The translations under genes were made by a program, and so were the position numbers. Under the pieces are notes generated by a model, which had not been told where the DNA came from, ran no database searches, and saw only the letters and a list, made by a program, of their open reading frames with translations. This document shows positions 28,039 to 38,154 of a stretch of DNA of 40,101 nt, piece after piece (the stretch's first letter is position 1; every line of letters begins with the position of its first letter). This DNA is from Flavobacteriales bacterium (lineage in GTDB: Bacteria; Bacteroidota; Bacteroidia; Flavobacteriales_D; Sanyastnellaceae): NCBI GenBank assembly GCA_947465255.1, contig CANIAA010000003.1:1-40101 (forward strand), read 5' to 3'.

Positions 28039-28680
28039 ATGGTGTCGCTAATTATTACTACTTTCAACTACGCTCAATATGTGGAGAGGGCCATTCGTAG
28101 CGCACTTGACCAGAGTTTGGCGAGTAATCAATTTGAAGTGATTGTGGTAAATGACGCTTCCACCGATGAAACCGCCAGTATACTGGAGAACTACATTAAC
28201 GACGTTCGCATTTACAACCTGGAATCGAACTTGGGCTTATCCGGTGCACGAAATTTCGGAATCAAAAAAGCAAAAGGTCAGTTTATTGTGTTTTTGGATG
28301 CCGATGATTATCTGCATAAAGAAACACTCCGGGTTCAAAAACTATTTCTCGAGGAAAACAATAGCTTGGATGCTGTTTCGGTAGATTACTATTTAGTGGA
28401 TGAACGTGGCAAACACATAGAACATGTGCGAGCCACGGATAAACCCATTGCCTGCGGCATCATGTTTAGAAAGGATTTCCTTTACAATATCGGCCTGTAT
28501 GATGAAGGGTTTCGGGCCCGCGAAGAAGAAGACTTGCGAATCCGCTGGAATGAAAAATACAACATTTACAATGTGATTCTTCCACTCTATCGCTACCGCA
28601 TGCACGACAATAACCTCACGAAGAATGCGGGTGAAATGGACAAACATCTCGAAATGCTTCAAAACAAACACGGCAAATGA
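28039..28680 (+). CDS. Glycosyltransferase family 2
   Basis: MVSLIITTFNYAQYVERAIRSALDQSLASNQFEVIVVNDASTDETASIL...GLSGARNFGIKKAKGQFIVFLDADDYL. Confidence 0.95.
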   Translation: MVSLIITTFNYAQYVERAIRSALDQSLASNQFEVIVVNDASTDETASILENYINDVRIYNLESNLGLSGARNFGIKKAKGQFIVFLDADDYLHKETLRVQKLFLEENNSLDAVSVDYYLVDERGKHIEHVRATDKPIACGIMFRKDFLYNIGLYDEGFRAREEEDLRIRWNEKYNIYNVILPLYRYRMHDNNLTKNAGEMDKHLEMLQNKHGK

Positions 28681-29213
28681 ACCGATTCATTGAAGGCAAC
28701 ACCATCTATCTGCGCGCTATCGAAGCGACCGACGCTACAGAACGTTACCTCGCATGGATCAATGATGAAGAGGTAACCCGCGGCCTAGCCTCAGGGGTGT
28801 ATCCAAGCACACTGGACGATCTCAAGAAGTACATCCAAAGCACCACCTCATCTAAAAACGCGGTCATGTTTGCCATTTGCGATAAATCGAATGACCTTCA
28901 CATAGGCAATATCAAAGTCGATAATTTCGATTGGGTGAGCAGAACATGCGAACTCGGCGTGTTGCTTGGAGATCGCTCCTATTGGGGAAAAGGAATAGGT
29001 ACTGAAGTGATGCGACTAACTCTCCAATACGCCTTCGAACAATTGAACATTAGAAAAGTAATGCTGGCTGTGTATGCCAATAACCCTGCTGCAATCAAGC
29101 TTTACGAAAAAGTGGGTTTCGTCAAAGAAGGATGCCTGCGGCAGCAAATTCATTACAAAGGAGAGTATATAGACAAGTACTATATGGGAATCTTCAGCAA
29201 CGAGCTTCAATGA
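28677..29213 (+). CDS. GNAT family N-acetyltransferase (RimJ/RimL-like)
   Basis: IYLRAIEATDATERYLAWINDEEVTRGL...GVLLGDRSYWGKGIGTEVMRLTLQYAFEQLNIRKVMLAVYANNPAAIKLYEKVGFVKEG; start overlaps the GT2 stop (ATGA). Confidence 0.92.
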   Translation: MNRFIEGNTIYLRAIEATDATERYLAWINDEEVTRGLASGVYPSTLDDLKKYIQSTTSSKNAVMFAICDKSNDLHIGNIKVDNFDWVSRTCELGVLLGDRSYWGKGIGTEVMRLTLQYAFEQLNIRKVMLAVYANNPAAIKLYEKVGFVKEGCLRQQIHYKGEYIDKYYMGIFSNELQ

Positions 29214-29971
29214 ACATATGCATCATACAGGCACGCATGGGCTCTACCCGTTTACCGGGCAAAGTACTTCGCACCGTATTCAATAAACCCATACTCCAGC
29301 GTGTAATTGAGCGCCTCAGTCCTTCGAAGAACATTGATAAAATCATTGTTGCAACCACAACCAATTCGGAAGACGATGCCATTGAGACGTTTTGCCTTTC
29401 GCAGGGCATAGCTTTTTATCGCGGCAGCGATTGGGATGTGCTTGATCGTTTCATTTCTGCAGCCAACCAGGCAGGTGCTCAATCCGGTGATGCAATCATT
29501 CGAATTTGTTGCGACAACCCTATTCATTCATGGAAAGTGGTTGATTTCGTTTTGAGAGAATTTCATACTTATAAAGTTGACTACTTCTCAAACAGCAATC
29601 AGGAGCCCTTTTATCTGGAGGATGGATTTGACGTGGAGATAACATCTTATGACGCTTTAGCGGATGCTGCGAAAAATGCCAAGTTACTCAGTGAACGAGA
29701 GCACGTAATGCCCTACATCAAGAACTCCAAAAAGTTCAAACTGGGTTGGCGTAAGGCAAATGAAGCGTATACATTCAAATTATCGGTTGACACTGAACAA
29801 GACCTGATGCTTGCTGAGCAGATATTCACTGAATTGCAAGGCACACCCGATTTCAGTATTGATGAAGTAGTAGCTTTGCTGCAACAAAAACCGGAGTTGC
29901 TTCTTATTAATAGCGAAAGTGAAATCAACTCGGGCTATAAAAAATCCATTGCTAACGATCGCACAGTATAA
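29210..29971 (+). CDS. Cytidylyltransferase family protein (SpsF/NeuA/KdsB-like)
   Basis: MNICIIQARMGSTRLPGKVLRTVFNKPILQRVIERL; start at 29210 overlaps the upstream stop (ATGA); the ORF-track start at 29132 lies inside the GNAT gene. Confidence 0.9.
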   Translation: MNICIIQARMGSTRLPGKVLRTVFNKPILQRVIERLSPSKNIDKIIVATTTNSEDDAIETFCLSQGIAFYRGSDWDVLDRFISAANQAGAQSGDAIIRICCDNPIHSWKVVDFVLREFHTYKVDYFSNSNQEPFYLEDGFDVEITSYDALADAAKNAKLLSEREHVMPYIKNSKKFKLGWRKANEAYTFKLSVDTEQDLMLAEQIFTELQGTPDFSIDEVVALLQQKPELLLINSESEINSGYKKSIANDRTV

Positions 29972-29982
29972 CCTGAACAAGT

Positions 29983-31323
29983 ATGGCTGAAGTTGCATCA
30001 AACCTTATCACCAATTTCAAACGCAGCGATGAATACCGAAATGTGATTCATGACCTCATACCCGGAGGTGCACACACGTATTCCAAGGGCGATGACCAAT
30101 TTCCTATTCTTTCACCTGCGGCCATAACCCATGGAAAAGGCGCACGCGTGTGGGATCCAGACGGCAATGAATACATCGAATGCTTAGGGGGACTTGCATC
30201 CATAAGTTTAGGTCATGCTTACGAACCCGTAGTAGAACGCGTCATTCAGGAGCTTCACAAAGGCAACAACTTCAGTCGTCCGTCGGTAATTGAACGTGAA
30301 GTGGCAGAGCGCTTTTTGGCCAATGTGCCCGGACACGACATGATCAAGTTTGCGAAAAACGGTTCTGTTGTGACAACCGCCGCAGTGAAGTTGGCGCGAG
30401 CTTTCACGGGAAGAAAACTAGTGGCGCGACCTATCGATCATCCCTTTTATTCATACGACGACTGGTTCATTGGTAGCACAGATGTAAAGAGTGGAATACC
30501 GCAAGACATAAGCGCTCTTACCGTTACCTATCGATCCGATGATATGCAATCGCTGCGCGATTTATTCGAACAGTATCCTACAGAAATAGCATGTGTGATT
30601 TCTGAGCCTGAAAAGTTCAATGTGCTACCTGAAAATTATCTGGCTGATGCTATCGAGCTCGCTCACAAGCACGGTACGCTTTGGATCATGGACGAAATGA
30701 TAACCGGCTATAAAACGGATTATCCCGGCTCCATGAAGAGATACAACTTGGTTCCCGACATAGCTACTTGGGGAAAGGGCATTGCCAACGGATTTTCATT
30801 CTGCTGCATGACGGGTAAAAAAGAAGTGCTGGAGCTGGGTGGAATTCGAAAGAGCGGCAACGAAAAACTATTTTTGGTAAGTACTACACATGGAGGCGAA
30901 ACCTGCAGTATTGCTGCCGCCATAGCCACCATGGATGAATTCGAAAAGCAAGATGTTGTAGGCCACAATCAGAAACTGGGGCAACTATTTATCGATGGAA
31001 GCAAAGACATCATTGCGCGAAACGGTCTTCAGAACAACATTCGAAACATGCAATTCAATTGGCATGCTTCATTAGGCTATTTTGATCATGAAGGAAACAA
31101 CTCATTTGGCTTACGCACGTTGTTTCACCAGGAAATGATTAAGCGTGGCGTGCTTTTTCAAGGAGTTTTCTGTCCGCATTTCTCGCACACAGAAGAGGAA
31201 GTAAATTATGTGCTGCAGGCCATGGATGAATCGTGTGTGATTTTCAAAAAAGGATTGGAAGATGGATACGAAAGATATCTGGTCGGCGAGCCAATCAAAC
31301 CTGTTTTCCGCAAATACATTTAA
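29983..31323 (+). CDS. Class III PLP-dependent aminotransferase / glutamate-1-semialdehyde aminomutase-like protein
   Basis: IPGGAHTYSKGDDQFP...ITHGKGARVWDPDGNEYIECLGGLASISLGHAYEPVV; LWIMDEMITGYK...DIATWGKGIANGF with the expected PLP lysine. Confidence 0.92.
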   Translation: MAEVASNLITNFKRSDEYRNVIHDLIPGGAHTYSKGDDQFPILSPAAITHGKGARVWDPDGNEYIECLGGLASISLGHAYEPVVERVIQELHKGNNFSRPSVIEREVAERFLANVPGHDMIKFAKNGSVVTTAAVKLARAFTGRKLVARPIDHPFYSYDDWFIGSTDVKSGIPQDISALTVTYRSDDMQSLRDLFEQYPTEIACVISEPEKFNVLPENYLADAIELAHKHGTLWIMDEMITGYKTDYPGSMKRYNLVPDIATWGKGIANGFSFCCMTGKKEVLELGGIRKSGNEKLFLVSTTHGGETCSIAAAIATMDEFEKQDVVGHNQKLGQLFIDGSKDIIARNGLQNNIRNMQFNWHASLGYFDHEGNNSFGLRTLFHQEMIKRGVLFQGVFCPHFSHTEEEVNYVLQAMDESCVIFKKGLEDGYERYLVGEPIKPVFRKYI

Positions 31324-31372
31324 AACACCGAACATTTCATACCTGCTCAGATTCATTCGTTAACCATCAGAA

Positions 31373-32188
31373 ATGAAGACAACCGACCCTGCAACCATTG
31401 ATTTTCGTAAAAAATTCGAACTACACGATAAGGTCATCGTCATAAGTGGCGCTTGCGGACTCATAGGCCGGGCATTTTGCGAAGCTGCTGCTCAATTTGG
31501 CGCTACTATCGTTTGTGCAGACATAGAAGCAGCAAACCCGGTGGCATTTGCTCAAGCACTGAGTGAACGCCATGGTCGCCCCATGCTTGGCGTTGCATTG
31601 AACGTTGTCAATAAAAGCGAGGTGGTTGCTTTGCGCGATGCTGTTTTAAATAGCTTCGGTCGTATTGACGGATTGGTATGCGGACACCAGAACAAATCGC
31701 ACTTGAAGTTTGTGCCCTTCGAGCAAGTTCCCGAAGAAAACTGGGATACGGTTGTAGAGGTTAATTTGAAAGGAACTTTTTTGCTGTGTCAGGTTATCGG
31801 CTCCCATATGGCCGATCAAGGAAAAGGCAGCATTGTCAACATACCCAGCACCTATAGCGTAGTTGCACCTAATCAAAATCTATACAAGGGTACTTCGCTC
31901 GGCTGTCCGGCGGAATACAGCGCCAGCAAAGGCGGCATCGATGCTCTTTCACGCTACCTGGCCAGCTATTGGGCCTCAAAGAACGTTCGGGTTAACATGA
32001 TTACTCCGCACGGAGTATGGAACAACCATGAGGAGCAATTCGAAAAGAATTTCGCTCGTTTCTCGCCTCTGGAACGATTGAGTTTTAATCATGAAGTAGC
32101 GCCGGCACTCATCTATTTGCTGAGCGATGCAAGCAGCTACGTTACCGGCGACAACATGCTAGTGGAAGGCGGCTGGACTGTTTGGTGA
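31373..32188 (+). CDS. SDR family oxidoreductase (PtmA-like)
   Basis: KVIVISGACGLIGRAFCEAAAQFGA; NIPSTYSVVAPNQNLYKGTSLGCPAEYSASKGGIDALSRYLA; DASSYVTGDNMLVEGGWTVW. Confidence 0.93.
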   Translation: MKTTDPATIDFRKKFELHDKVIVISGACGLIGRAFCEAAAQFGATIVCADIEAANPVAFAQALSERHGRPMLGVALNVVNKSEVVALRDAVLNSFGRIDGLVCGHQNKSHLKFVPFEQVPEENWDTVVEVNLKGTFLLCQVIGSHMADQGKGSIVNIPSTYSVVAPNQNLYKGTSLGCPAEYSASKGGIDALSRYLASYWASKNVRVNMITPHGVWNNHEEQFEKNFARFSPLERLSFNHEVAPALIYLLSDASSYVTGDNMLVEGGWTVW

Positions 32189-32195
32189 GAGCGAG

Positions 32196-34298
32196 TTAGT
32201 TGTTGTTTAAAACAATGATGTAACCGAACCGATCGATGGCTCTACCTCGACCATCCTTTACCATGAAGTAGTAGTTGTAAACTCCCTCTTGCACCGGGCG
32301 GTTGTCCATGTATCCATCCCAGCCTTCCTCAACATCATGGGTTTCGAATATGTGATCACCCCATTTACTGAAAATGGAGAGGTAATATTCTTCCACGAGT
32401 GCATAAGAAATAACCGGCTTAAACACGTCGTTATAACCCCCAATCACAATCGTATTGGGTATCCACACAATGGGGTCGACCGACAAACTAATTTCATTCG
32501 ATTTGGATGTGTAGGGAGATCGGGAACCATCTGTCTTTTCCACTGCTTCAATGCAGTAAATAAACTCACCGTCCGATTCAATCAACTCCGAAATATCATC
32601 TTCGTAAAACAAACGGCTTCCGCCATTCATTTCGTGGATGAGCTCGAAGGGTTCATTTTTAAGGCGTCGATAGATGCGATACACGTCGACACCGTCCTTC
32701 CAATCAAGGTAGGGATTCCACAAGAGGGTATTCACCAATCGGGTTTGATCTGTTGTGCCGGTTAGCGCAATCGTCTTGCCCACATTGGTTGTTGCAACCT
32801 TAAGACCGCAAGAACTACTCACAACCACACGATAGGTGTAGGAGAAAACATCTGTCGCTCGCTGTTTATCAATAAAAGGGAATTCAAAAGCCGCACTTAA
32901 ATCTTGAACAAATAACTCCTCCCAAGAATCGGTCGTTGGCTCGAAGCGCTGCCACTCGTAACGAAAACTTTCGAATGTGGGTGTCATCCCAACCATAACT
33001 TCTACCTCACCCGGTGCCTGTACGGTAGCCCACTTTAGCTCAAGATTTTCCGGTGGTGTCAATGGATCTACCCTAACATCGGCTAACACATAGTTTGTGA
33101 ATGCTCGATAATCAGTTATCGTATCAATAGCCTCAATCCGGTAAATGTTATAACCCAAATACTGAATATTGAAATCCGTATAATCGGAAGAATAGACAGT
33201 GTCTATGATATTTAATTGAGCCGAAGCGAAATCGTCTGAATCTTCGAACGCCTTGTAAACAAGGTAGTAACTGGGCGAATTTTCCCAACCCCCATAGGCA
33301 TTCCATTGAAGAGAAATCGTTGTATCACACAGTACGTAATTCGGTGGATCCAGATAAGAAGACAAATAGCAATTCGAGGTATCCCGATTTTTACAAGCAT
33401 CATACGCCGCAATCTTGTATTCGTTTGCAGTATCTTCATTTGCGAGAAAATCCAAAAATTGCCATGGCGCTGAGTCTACAAAGCCTATCGAATCAGTCCC
33501 ATTTCCGATGCATCGATAAACCACGTAACCTGCAATTTCAGAGGAGCTATCATGCTCCCATTGAACTAACACATCAGCATCAGCATTCATCTCTAACTTT
33601 TCTATTAAGCCTGTATGCGGAAAAACATTATCGCTAAACTGATCACCCTCCTCATTGCTGACAAACTCACAGCCGTTGGGTGTAGCCAGTTGGATGAAGA
33701 AATTCATAGTTACCGGGATGCAATTGTAGACGTAGTGAATGTACTCGTTCGTACCAAAAGGCACGGTGGCCAGGAGTTCCCAAGCCCCGGTGGGGTAATC
33801 AATCCAAATTTGATACTCCAAGTTTTCAGTGTTTGTTCCCACGGGTAACCAGGGTTCATTCCACTCCAAATAGGCTGCGCTATCGCAATTCGCACAGATA
33901 TTCTGCGCCGGGTCGGCATCGAGGTAAATTGTGGAGAGTGTATCAGAGCTCACGGAATACAGACTTCCTGCGGCATTGGTATACCAAGCCTGAACGTAAT
34001 AATAGTAATCGTTGGTGAGAGCCAGATTCGAATTATGGGTGAAACTATTCAGTGCATAGGGCACCAGATTGTTGGCTATTGAGGTAAAAGCGACCTGCGG
34101 AGAAATACTGTAGAACACTTCATAGTGGCTGAAATCGGCGGCACCGGCCGCAGGTGGCGTCCAGTTGACCGCTACATTTCCATTGGCATCAACACTCAAA
34201 CAGGTTACGCCTGCTTCCTGCTGAGCAATCAATCCTGAAAAAGCTATCATCATGAGCAGCCCCGAAAGAGCCGCTGTAAGTGGTTTCGTATTCAACAT
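32196..34298 (-). CDS. Secreted protein with T9SS type B (gliding motility-associated) C-terminal domain
   Basis: Signal peptide from MLNTKPLTAALSGLLMMIAFSGLIAQ (start 34298); fibronectin III-like repeats; C-terminus VFKPVISYALVEEYYLSIFSKWGDHIFETHDVEEGWDGYMDNRPVQEGVYNYYFMVKDGRGRAIDRFGYIIVLNNN. Confidence 0.9.
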   Translation of the reverse strand: MLNTKPLTAALSGLLMMIAFSGLIAQQEAGVTCLSVDANGNVAVNWTPPAAGAADFSHYEVFYSISPQVAFTSIANNLVPYALNSFTHNSNLALTNDYYYYVQAWYTNAAGSLYSVSSDTLSTIYLDADPAQNICANCDSAAYLEWNEPWLPVGTNTENLEYQIWIDYPTGAWELLATVPFGTNEYIHYVYNCIPVTMNFFIQLATPNGCEFVSNEEGDQFSDNVFPHTGLIEKLEMNADADVLVQWEHDSSSEIAGYVVYRCIGNGTDSIGFVDSAPWQFLDFLANEDTANEYKIAAYDACKNRDTSNCYLSSYLDPPNYVLCDTTISLQWNAYGGWENSPSYYLVYKAFEDSDDFASAQLNIIDTVYSSDYTDFNIQYLGYNIYRIEAIDTITDYRAFTNYVLADVRVDPLTPPENLELKWATVQAPGEVEVMVGMTPTFESFRYEWQRFEPTTDSWEELFVQDLSAAFEFPFIDKQRATDVFSYTYRVVVSSSCGLKVATTNVGKTIALTGTTDQTRLVNTLLWNPYLDWKDGVDVYRIYRRLKNEPFELIHEMNGGSRLFYEDDISELIESDGEFIYCIEAVEKTDGSRSPYTSKSNEISLSVDPIVWIPNTIVIGGYNDVFKPVISYALVEEYYLSIFSKWGDHIFETHDVEEGWDGYMDNRPVQEGVYNYYFMVKDGRGRAIDRFGYIIVLNNN

Positions 34299-34502
34299 AA
34301 AAATTTTAGCACCGCCTGAACGGAAAAATTCACCTTTTATTACACGTAAAAGTTCGTTGAAAGGTTGCATTTTGCAGTTGAGATTTTTCAGTTTTAGCAG
34401 TGCTCTAAATTGCTTTAGCAAATGCTAACCGAAAATATCATTCCCAGATTTTCTCAACACTGCATGTTGAAAGCGTACATTTTAAGGCGGTACCCTAGAA
34501 TC

Positions 34503-35447
34503 CTAACGAATCGCAGAAAGTCGGTCGAGCGTAACTCTGCAGTCGGTCATCATTTGATGGACTATTTGAGCTGCGGGTAAAATATCGCGGATCATCGCTG
34601 AGGCTTGACCAATTTCGAGTTCACCTTCAACTAGGTCACCCTCGAACATGCCCTTTTTCGCCCTGCCTCGGCCCAGAAGTCCGGAAAGTTCCTCTGTTCC
34701 GGCATGTTTATCATAGGCTTCCTTCACTCGGTTGTAAAATGCGTTCTTAATGAGTCGCACCGGCGTAAGTTCCTTGAGAGTGAGCTGCGTTTCGCCTTCT
34801 CCGGTTTGAATTACCGTGTTTTTAAACGCCTCGTGCGCTGAAGCTTCGACCGACGCTACAAAGCGGCTGCCTACTTGAACACCGGAAGCCCCTAAAGCCA
34901 GGGCAGCCGCCATACTGCGACCGTCATGGATACCTCCTGCGGCTATCACTGGTATCTGAACTGCATCGACCACTGCCGGAACAAGGCAAAGCGTGGTGGT
35001 TTCTTCACGTCCGTTGTGCCCACCGGCCTCAAAACCTTCAGCCACCACGGCATCGCAACCGGCTTCCTGTGCCTTCAACGCAAAGCGAGAGCTGCTCACC
35101 ACGTGAACGACCTGAATGCCGTTCTCCTTAAAAAGCGATGTATAGGTCTTAGGGTTGCCCGCCGACGAGAACACCACCTTTACTCCCTCTTCGATAATGA
35201 CAGCAATATGATCGCTTATTTGGGGGTATAGCAAGGGTAAGTTGACCCCGAAAGGCTTGTCAGTCGCAGCCTTTGTTTTTCTAATCTGTTCACGCAAAAC
35301 ATCGGGATACATTGAGCCGGAACCCAACAGTCCCAGTCCTCCGGCATTACTGACGGCCGATGCCAGCTCCCAGCCCGAACACCAGATCATGCCTGCCTGT
35401 ATTATGGGGACTTCTATTCCAAACAAAGATGTGACGCGGGTTTGCAT
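34503..35447 (-). CDS. NAD(P)H-dependent flavin oxidoreductase / nitronate monooxygenase
   Basis: MQTRVTSLFGIEVPIIQAGMIWCSGWELASAVSNAGGLGLLGSG; VVAEGFEAGGHNGRE; PVIAAGGIHDGRSMAAALALGASGVQVGSRF. Confidence 0.93.
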   Translation of the reverse strand: MQTRVTSLFGIEVPIIQAGMIWCSGWELASAVSNAGGLGLLGSGSMYPDVLREQIRKTKAATDKPFGVNLPLLYPQISDHIAVIIEEGVKVVFSSAGNPKTYTSLFKENGIQVVHVVSSSRFALKAQEAGCDAVVAEGFEAGGHNGREETTTLCLVPAVVDAVQIPVIAAGGIHDGRSMAAALALGASGVQVGSRFVASVEASAHEAFKNTVIQTGEGETQLTLKELTPVRLIKNAFYNRVKEAYDKHAGTEELSGLLGRGRAKKGMFEGDLVEGELEIGQASAMIRDILPAAQIVHQMMTDCRVTLDRLSAIR

Positions 35448-35594
35448 GCTTAAAAAAGAATTAATTTGACTCGACAAAAGTACCATGGTCTTTCACCCGG
35501 GAAAAAACTTATGCTTCACAACAAATTAATTTCCATCTACCAAAATTGCTTCTATCTTAGCGGCTTGGCAGTAAGAGCCTTAATCAATTCAATC

Positions 35595-36683
35595 ATGAAG
35601 AAACTACTATTGCTTTTCTTGCTCTTTGCCTCTGTTTCCGTTTCGGCACAGTACCAATGGGATTATGGAGTGCGTTTGGGTGCAGCTAATTATCTCGGAG
35701 ATATTGGCGGTAAAGAACAACAACGCAGAGATTATTTCTGGGATATGCACTTGGGACAAACCCGCTATGCAGTGGGAGCCTTTGGCCGTTACAAGTTTTC
35801 CAAGCGTTTTGCTGTGAGCGGAGGGCTCGACCATCTCCTCATTGAAGATGCCGATCAATATTCCACTTACATACCTCGTCGCACGCGCAATTTAAACTTC
35901 CGCAATCGGATGTTCGAATTGTCGGCCCGTGCCGAATTCACCTTGTGGTACGACAACGACGTGGGTAACCGAGGTTTTTACAACCCCGACTACAAACTGT
36001 ACGCTTTTGCAGGCCTTGCAGCATACTACAGCAACCCGCAGGCTCGCCTTGTGTATGACGAAGCTGAAAAAGAGTTGGCTTACAGTTTAGGTGGTGACAC
36101 CGCCAAATTGGCACCGGGCGAATACGTGAACGATACCTGGTACAGCCTGCGACCCTATCGCACAGAGGGTGCTACTTACAGCAACTTTGGACTTGCTATT
36201 CCAATGGGAATAGGCATGTATTTCACCTTCAACAAATCATGGCGCATAGGATGGGAAATTTGTTGGCGTAAAACGTTCTCCGACTATCTCGATGATGTTT
36301 CTACTTACTACAACAAACCTTCACCTGACGATGCCTCAACCTATGACTTAGCTTTAGCGTTGCAGTCACAAACCTATCAGCAACTCCTCGACGAGCAGCT
36401 CATTCTGTTGCGTTTGGAGCAAGGCAATCCGATTTATGAAGACATCACGGGAATGTCACTCAATGACTTCCGATACCAGCCTCAGAACGAAACAACGCCT
36501 GATGCATTTCAATCTACCCGCGGTTTGCATGACCCTTCAAATCCACTCGCTCGCAAGGACAACTACGTAACGTCACAAGTTGTAATTACTAAACTTGTTC
36601 GCGGACGTTCGAAGTTCTACAAGAGCAAGTACAGCTGGGTTAAAAACAGAGCAACCGTGCGTCGCTCGAGAGCCAAGTTCTAA
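35595..36683 (+). CDS. DUF6089 family outer membrane beta-barrel protein
   Basis: Signal peptide MKKLLLLFLLFASVSVSAQ at 35595; YQWDYGVRLGAANYLGDIGGKEQQRRDYFWDMHLGQTRYAVGAFGRYKFSKRFAV. Confidence 0.85.
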   Translation: MKKLLLLFLLFASVSVSAQYQWDYGVRLGAANYLGDIGGKEQQRRDYFWDMHLGQTRYAVGAFGRYKFSKRFAVSGGLDHLLIEDADQYSTYIPRRTRNLNFRNRMFELSARAEFTLWYDNDVGNRGFYNPDYKLYAFAGLAAYYSNPQARLVYDEAEKELAYSLGGDTAKLAPGEYVNDTWYSLRPYRTEGATYSNFGLAIPMGIGMYFTFNKSWRIGWEICWRKTFSDYLDDVSTYYNKPSPDDASTYDLALALQSQTYQQLLDEQLILLRLEQGNPIYEDITGMSLNDFRYQPQNETTPDAFQSTRGLHDPSNPLARKDNYVTSQVVITKLVRGRSKFYKSKYSWVKNRATVRRSRAKF

Positions 36684-36704
36684 TGGAAAATTCAACCTCT
36701 GAAT

Positions 36705-36740
36705 AATGAAAAAGGCAGCTTGATAGCTGCCTTTTTCATT
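36705..36740. terminator. Bidirectional terminator between DUF6089 and GT2 genes
   Basis: AATGAAAAAGGCAGCT-tgat-AGCTGCCTTTTTCATT, perfect 16-bp stem with A/T tracts. Confidence 0.93.
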
Positions 36741-36747
36741 ACACTGA

Positions 36748-37509
36748 TTAGTTTGATTTTTTTCCTGGCAAGTATTGCTGCAGCTTTGATAGTGGTTTAC
36801 GAACGAGCGTTAAGAAGCCGGGTTGCAGACCGTTCATCTTCCACGCCAGTCTATCTTCTTGATTTGCCTTCCATCGGTTCTTTAGTGTAATGTTACTCTG
36901 GCCACCTGCGCGCATCTTGGTGATGACTCTCGGCAAATAAGCCATACTCACACCATGCTTGTGAATGAACCTAAGCATCAACTCGTAGTCGGCAGCAGAT
37001 TTCAGCTGTAAAGAATAAAGGCCATGCCTCTCATACCACGAGCGCTTCACAAAGAATGTGGGGTGCGGAGGCATCCATCCGCGCAGAAAGTCACCGTGGC
37101 GATATTCACCCGATTTCCAGGAGCGAATGACCTTGCTTATTTCAACGCGATCGACGTAGACCAAGTCGGCATAACACGCATCGCTTTTTGCTGATTGCAT
37201 GGTTCGAACGATGTCGCTGATGACCTTGTTATCGGCATAAAAATCATCACTGTTCAGGATTCCGATAACATCGCCTGTAGCTAATGACACCCCTTTATTC
37301 ATTGCGTCATAGATACCCTTATCGCGCTCTGAAACAATTTTGGAAATTGAACTCCTGTAGCGGTCCACTATTTCCATTGTGCTGTCTTTGGAAGCCCCGT
37401 CTACTATAATGTACTCGATGTCTTGATAGTCCTGAGACAATACGGATTGTATCGTTTCTTCAAGTGTTTCAGCACTATTGTATGTTATGGTAATGATAGA
37501 GACCTTCAT
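36748..37509 (-). CDS. Glycosyltransferase family 2
   Basis: MKVSIITITYNSAETLEETIQSVLSQDYQDIEYIIVDGASKDSTMEIVDRY...SERDKGIYDAMNKGVSLATGDVIGILNSDDFY. Confidence 0.95.
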   Translation of the reverse strand: MKVSIITITYNSAETLEETIQSVLSQDYQDIEYIIVDGASKDSTMEIVDRYRSSISKIVSERDKGIYDAMNKGVSLATGDVIGILNSDDFYADNKVISDIVRTMQSAKSDACYADLVYVDRVEISKVIRSWKSGEYRHGDFLRGWMPPHPTFFVKRSWYERHGLYSLQLKSAADYELMLRFIHKHGVSMAYLPRVITKMRAGGQSNITLKNRWKANQEDRLAWKMNGLQPGFLTLVRKPLSKLQQYLPGKKSN

Positions 37510-38066
37510 ACTTGCATCATTCTTTCCTTGACCTTCACTGCGGGATTACCACGATAGATTCCATAGGGCTCGAGAGGAGCACTTGCTACACTACCAACTG
37601 CTAAGACACTATGATTATGACACGTAACACCCGGGCAAACCACAGCTTTTGCGCCTATCCAAACACCATTTTCAAGTGTGATGTCGCCAACCAGTAAATC
37701 AAATGTGCTTCGTTTGTAATCGTGATTCCCACATAACAGCATAGCACCTTGTGAGAGACAACAGTTGGCGCCAATTTTCACTTCACCCAGGTTGTCTATC
37801 CAAACATCCTCTCCTATCCAGGTATGATCGCCCACATTCAACTTCCAGGGATACTTCACTCGAACGCGAGGCTTGATGACAACTCCATTGCCGATTCTCG
37901 CCCCAAACATTCGAAGCAATACGACACGCACAGCACTGACCGGATGTCCGGAACAGATGAAAAGCTCGTGTACAATATACCAGAGCACCCTGCGCAAGCG
38001 ACCTCCCGGCTGATACCAGGAGTTATCAAATTGACTGAGTTGGGTGGCAGGTCGTGGCTGAGACAT
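37506..38066 (-). CDS. WcaF-like colanic acid-type acetyltransferase (left-handed beta-helix)
   Basis: MSQPRPATQLSQFDNSWYQPGGRLRRVLWYIVHELFI...KPRVRVKYPWKLNVGDHTWIGEDVWIDNLGEVKIGANCCLSQGAMLLCGNHDY; start refined to 38066; 4-nt overlap with the GT2 gene. Confidence 0.88.
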   Translation of the reverse strand: MSQPRPATQLSQFDNSWYQPGGRLRRVLWYIVHELFICSGHPVSAVRVVLLRMFGARIGNGVVIKPRVRVKYPWKLNVGDHTWIGEDVWIDNLGEVKIGANCCLSQGAMLLCGNHDYKRSTFDLLVGDITLENGVWIGAKAVVCPGVTCHNHSVLAVGSVASAPLEPYGIYRGNPAVKVKERMMQV

Positions 38067-38154
38067 TGTGCGAACAAAGAAAATCGAAAAACAGCAATAA
38101 TCCACCATGAAGTGCAGCACCGCAGCAATTACATTTGAACCAATCGAATAAACT

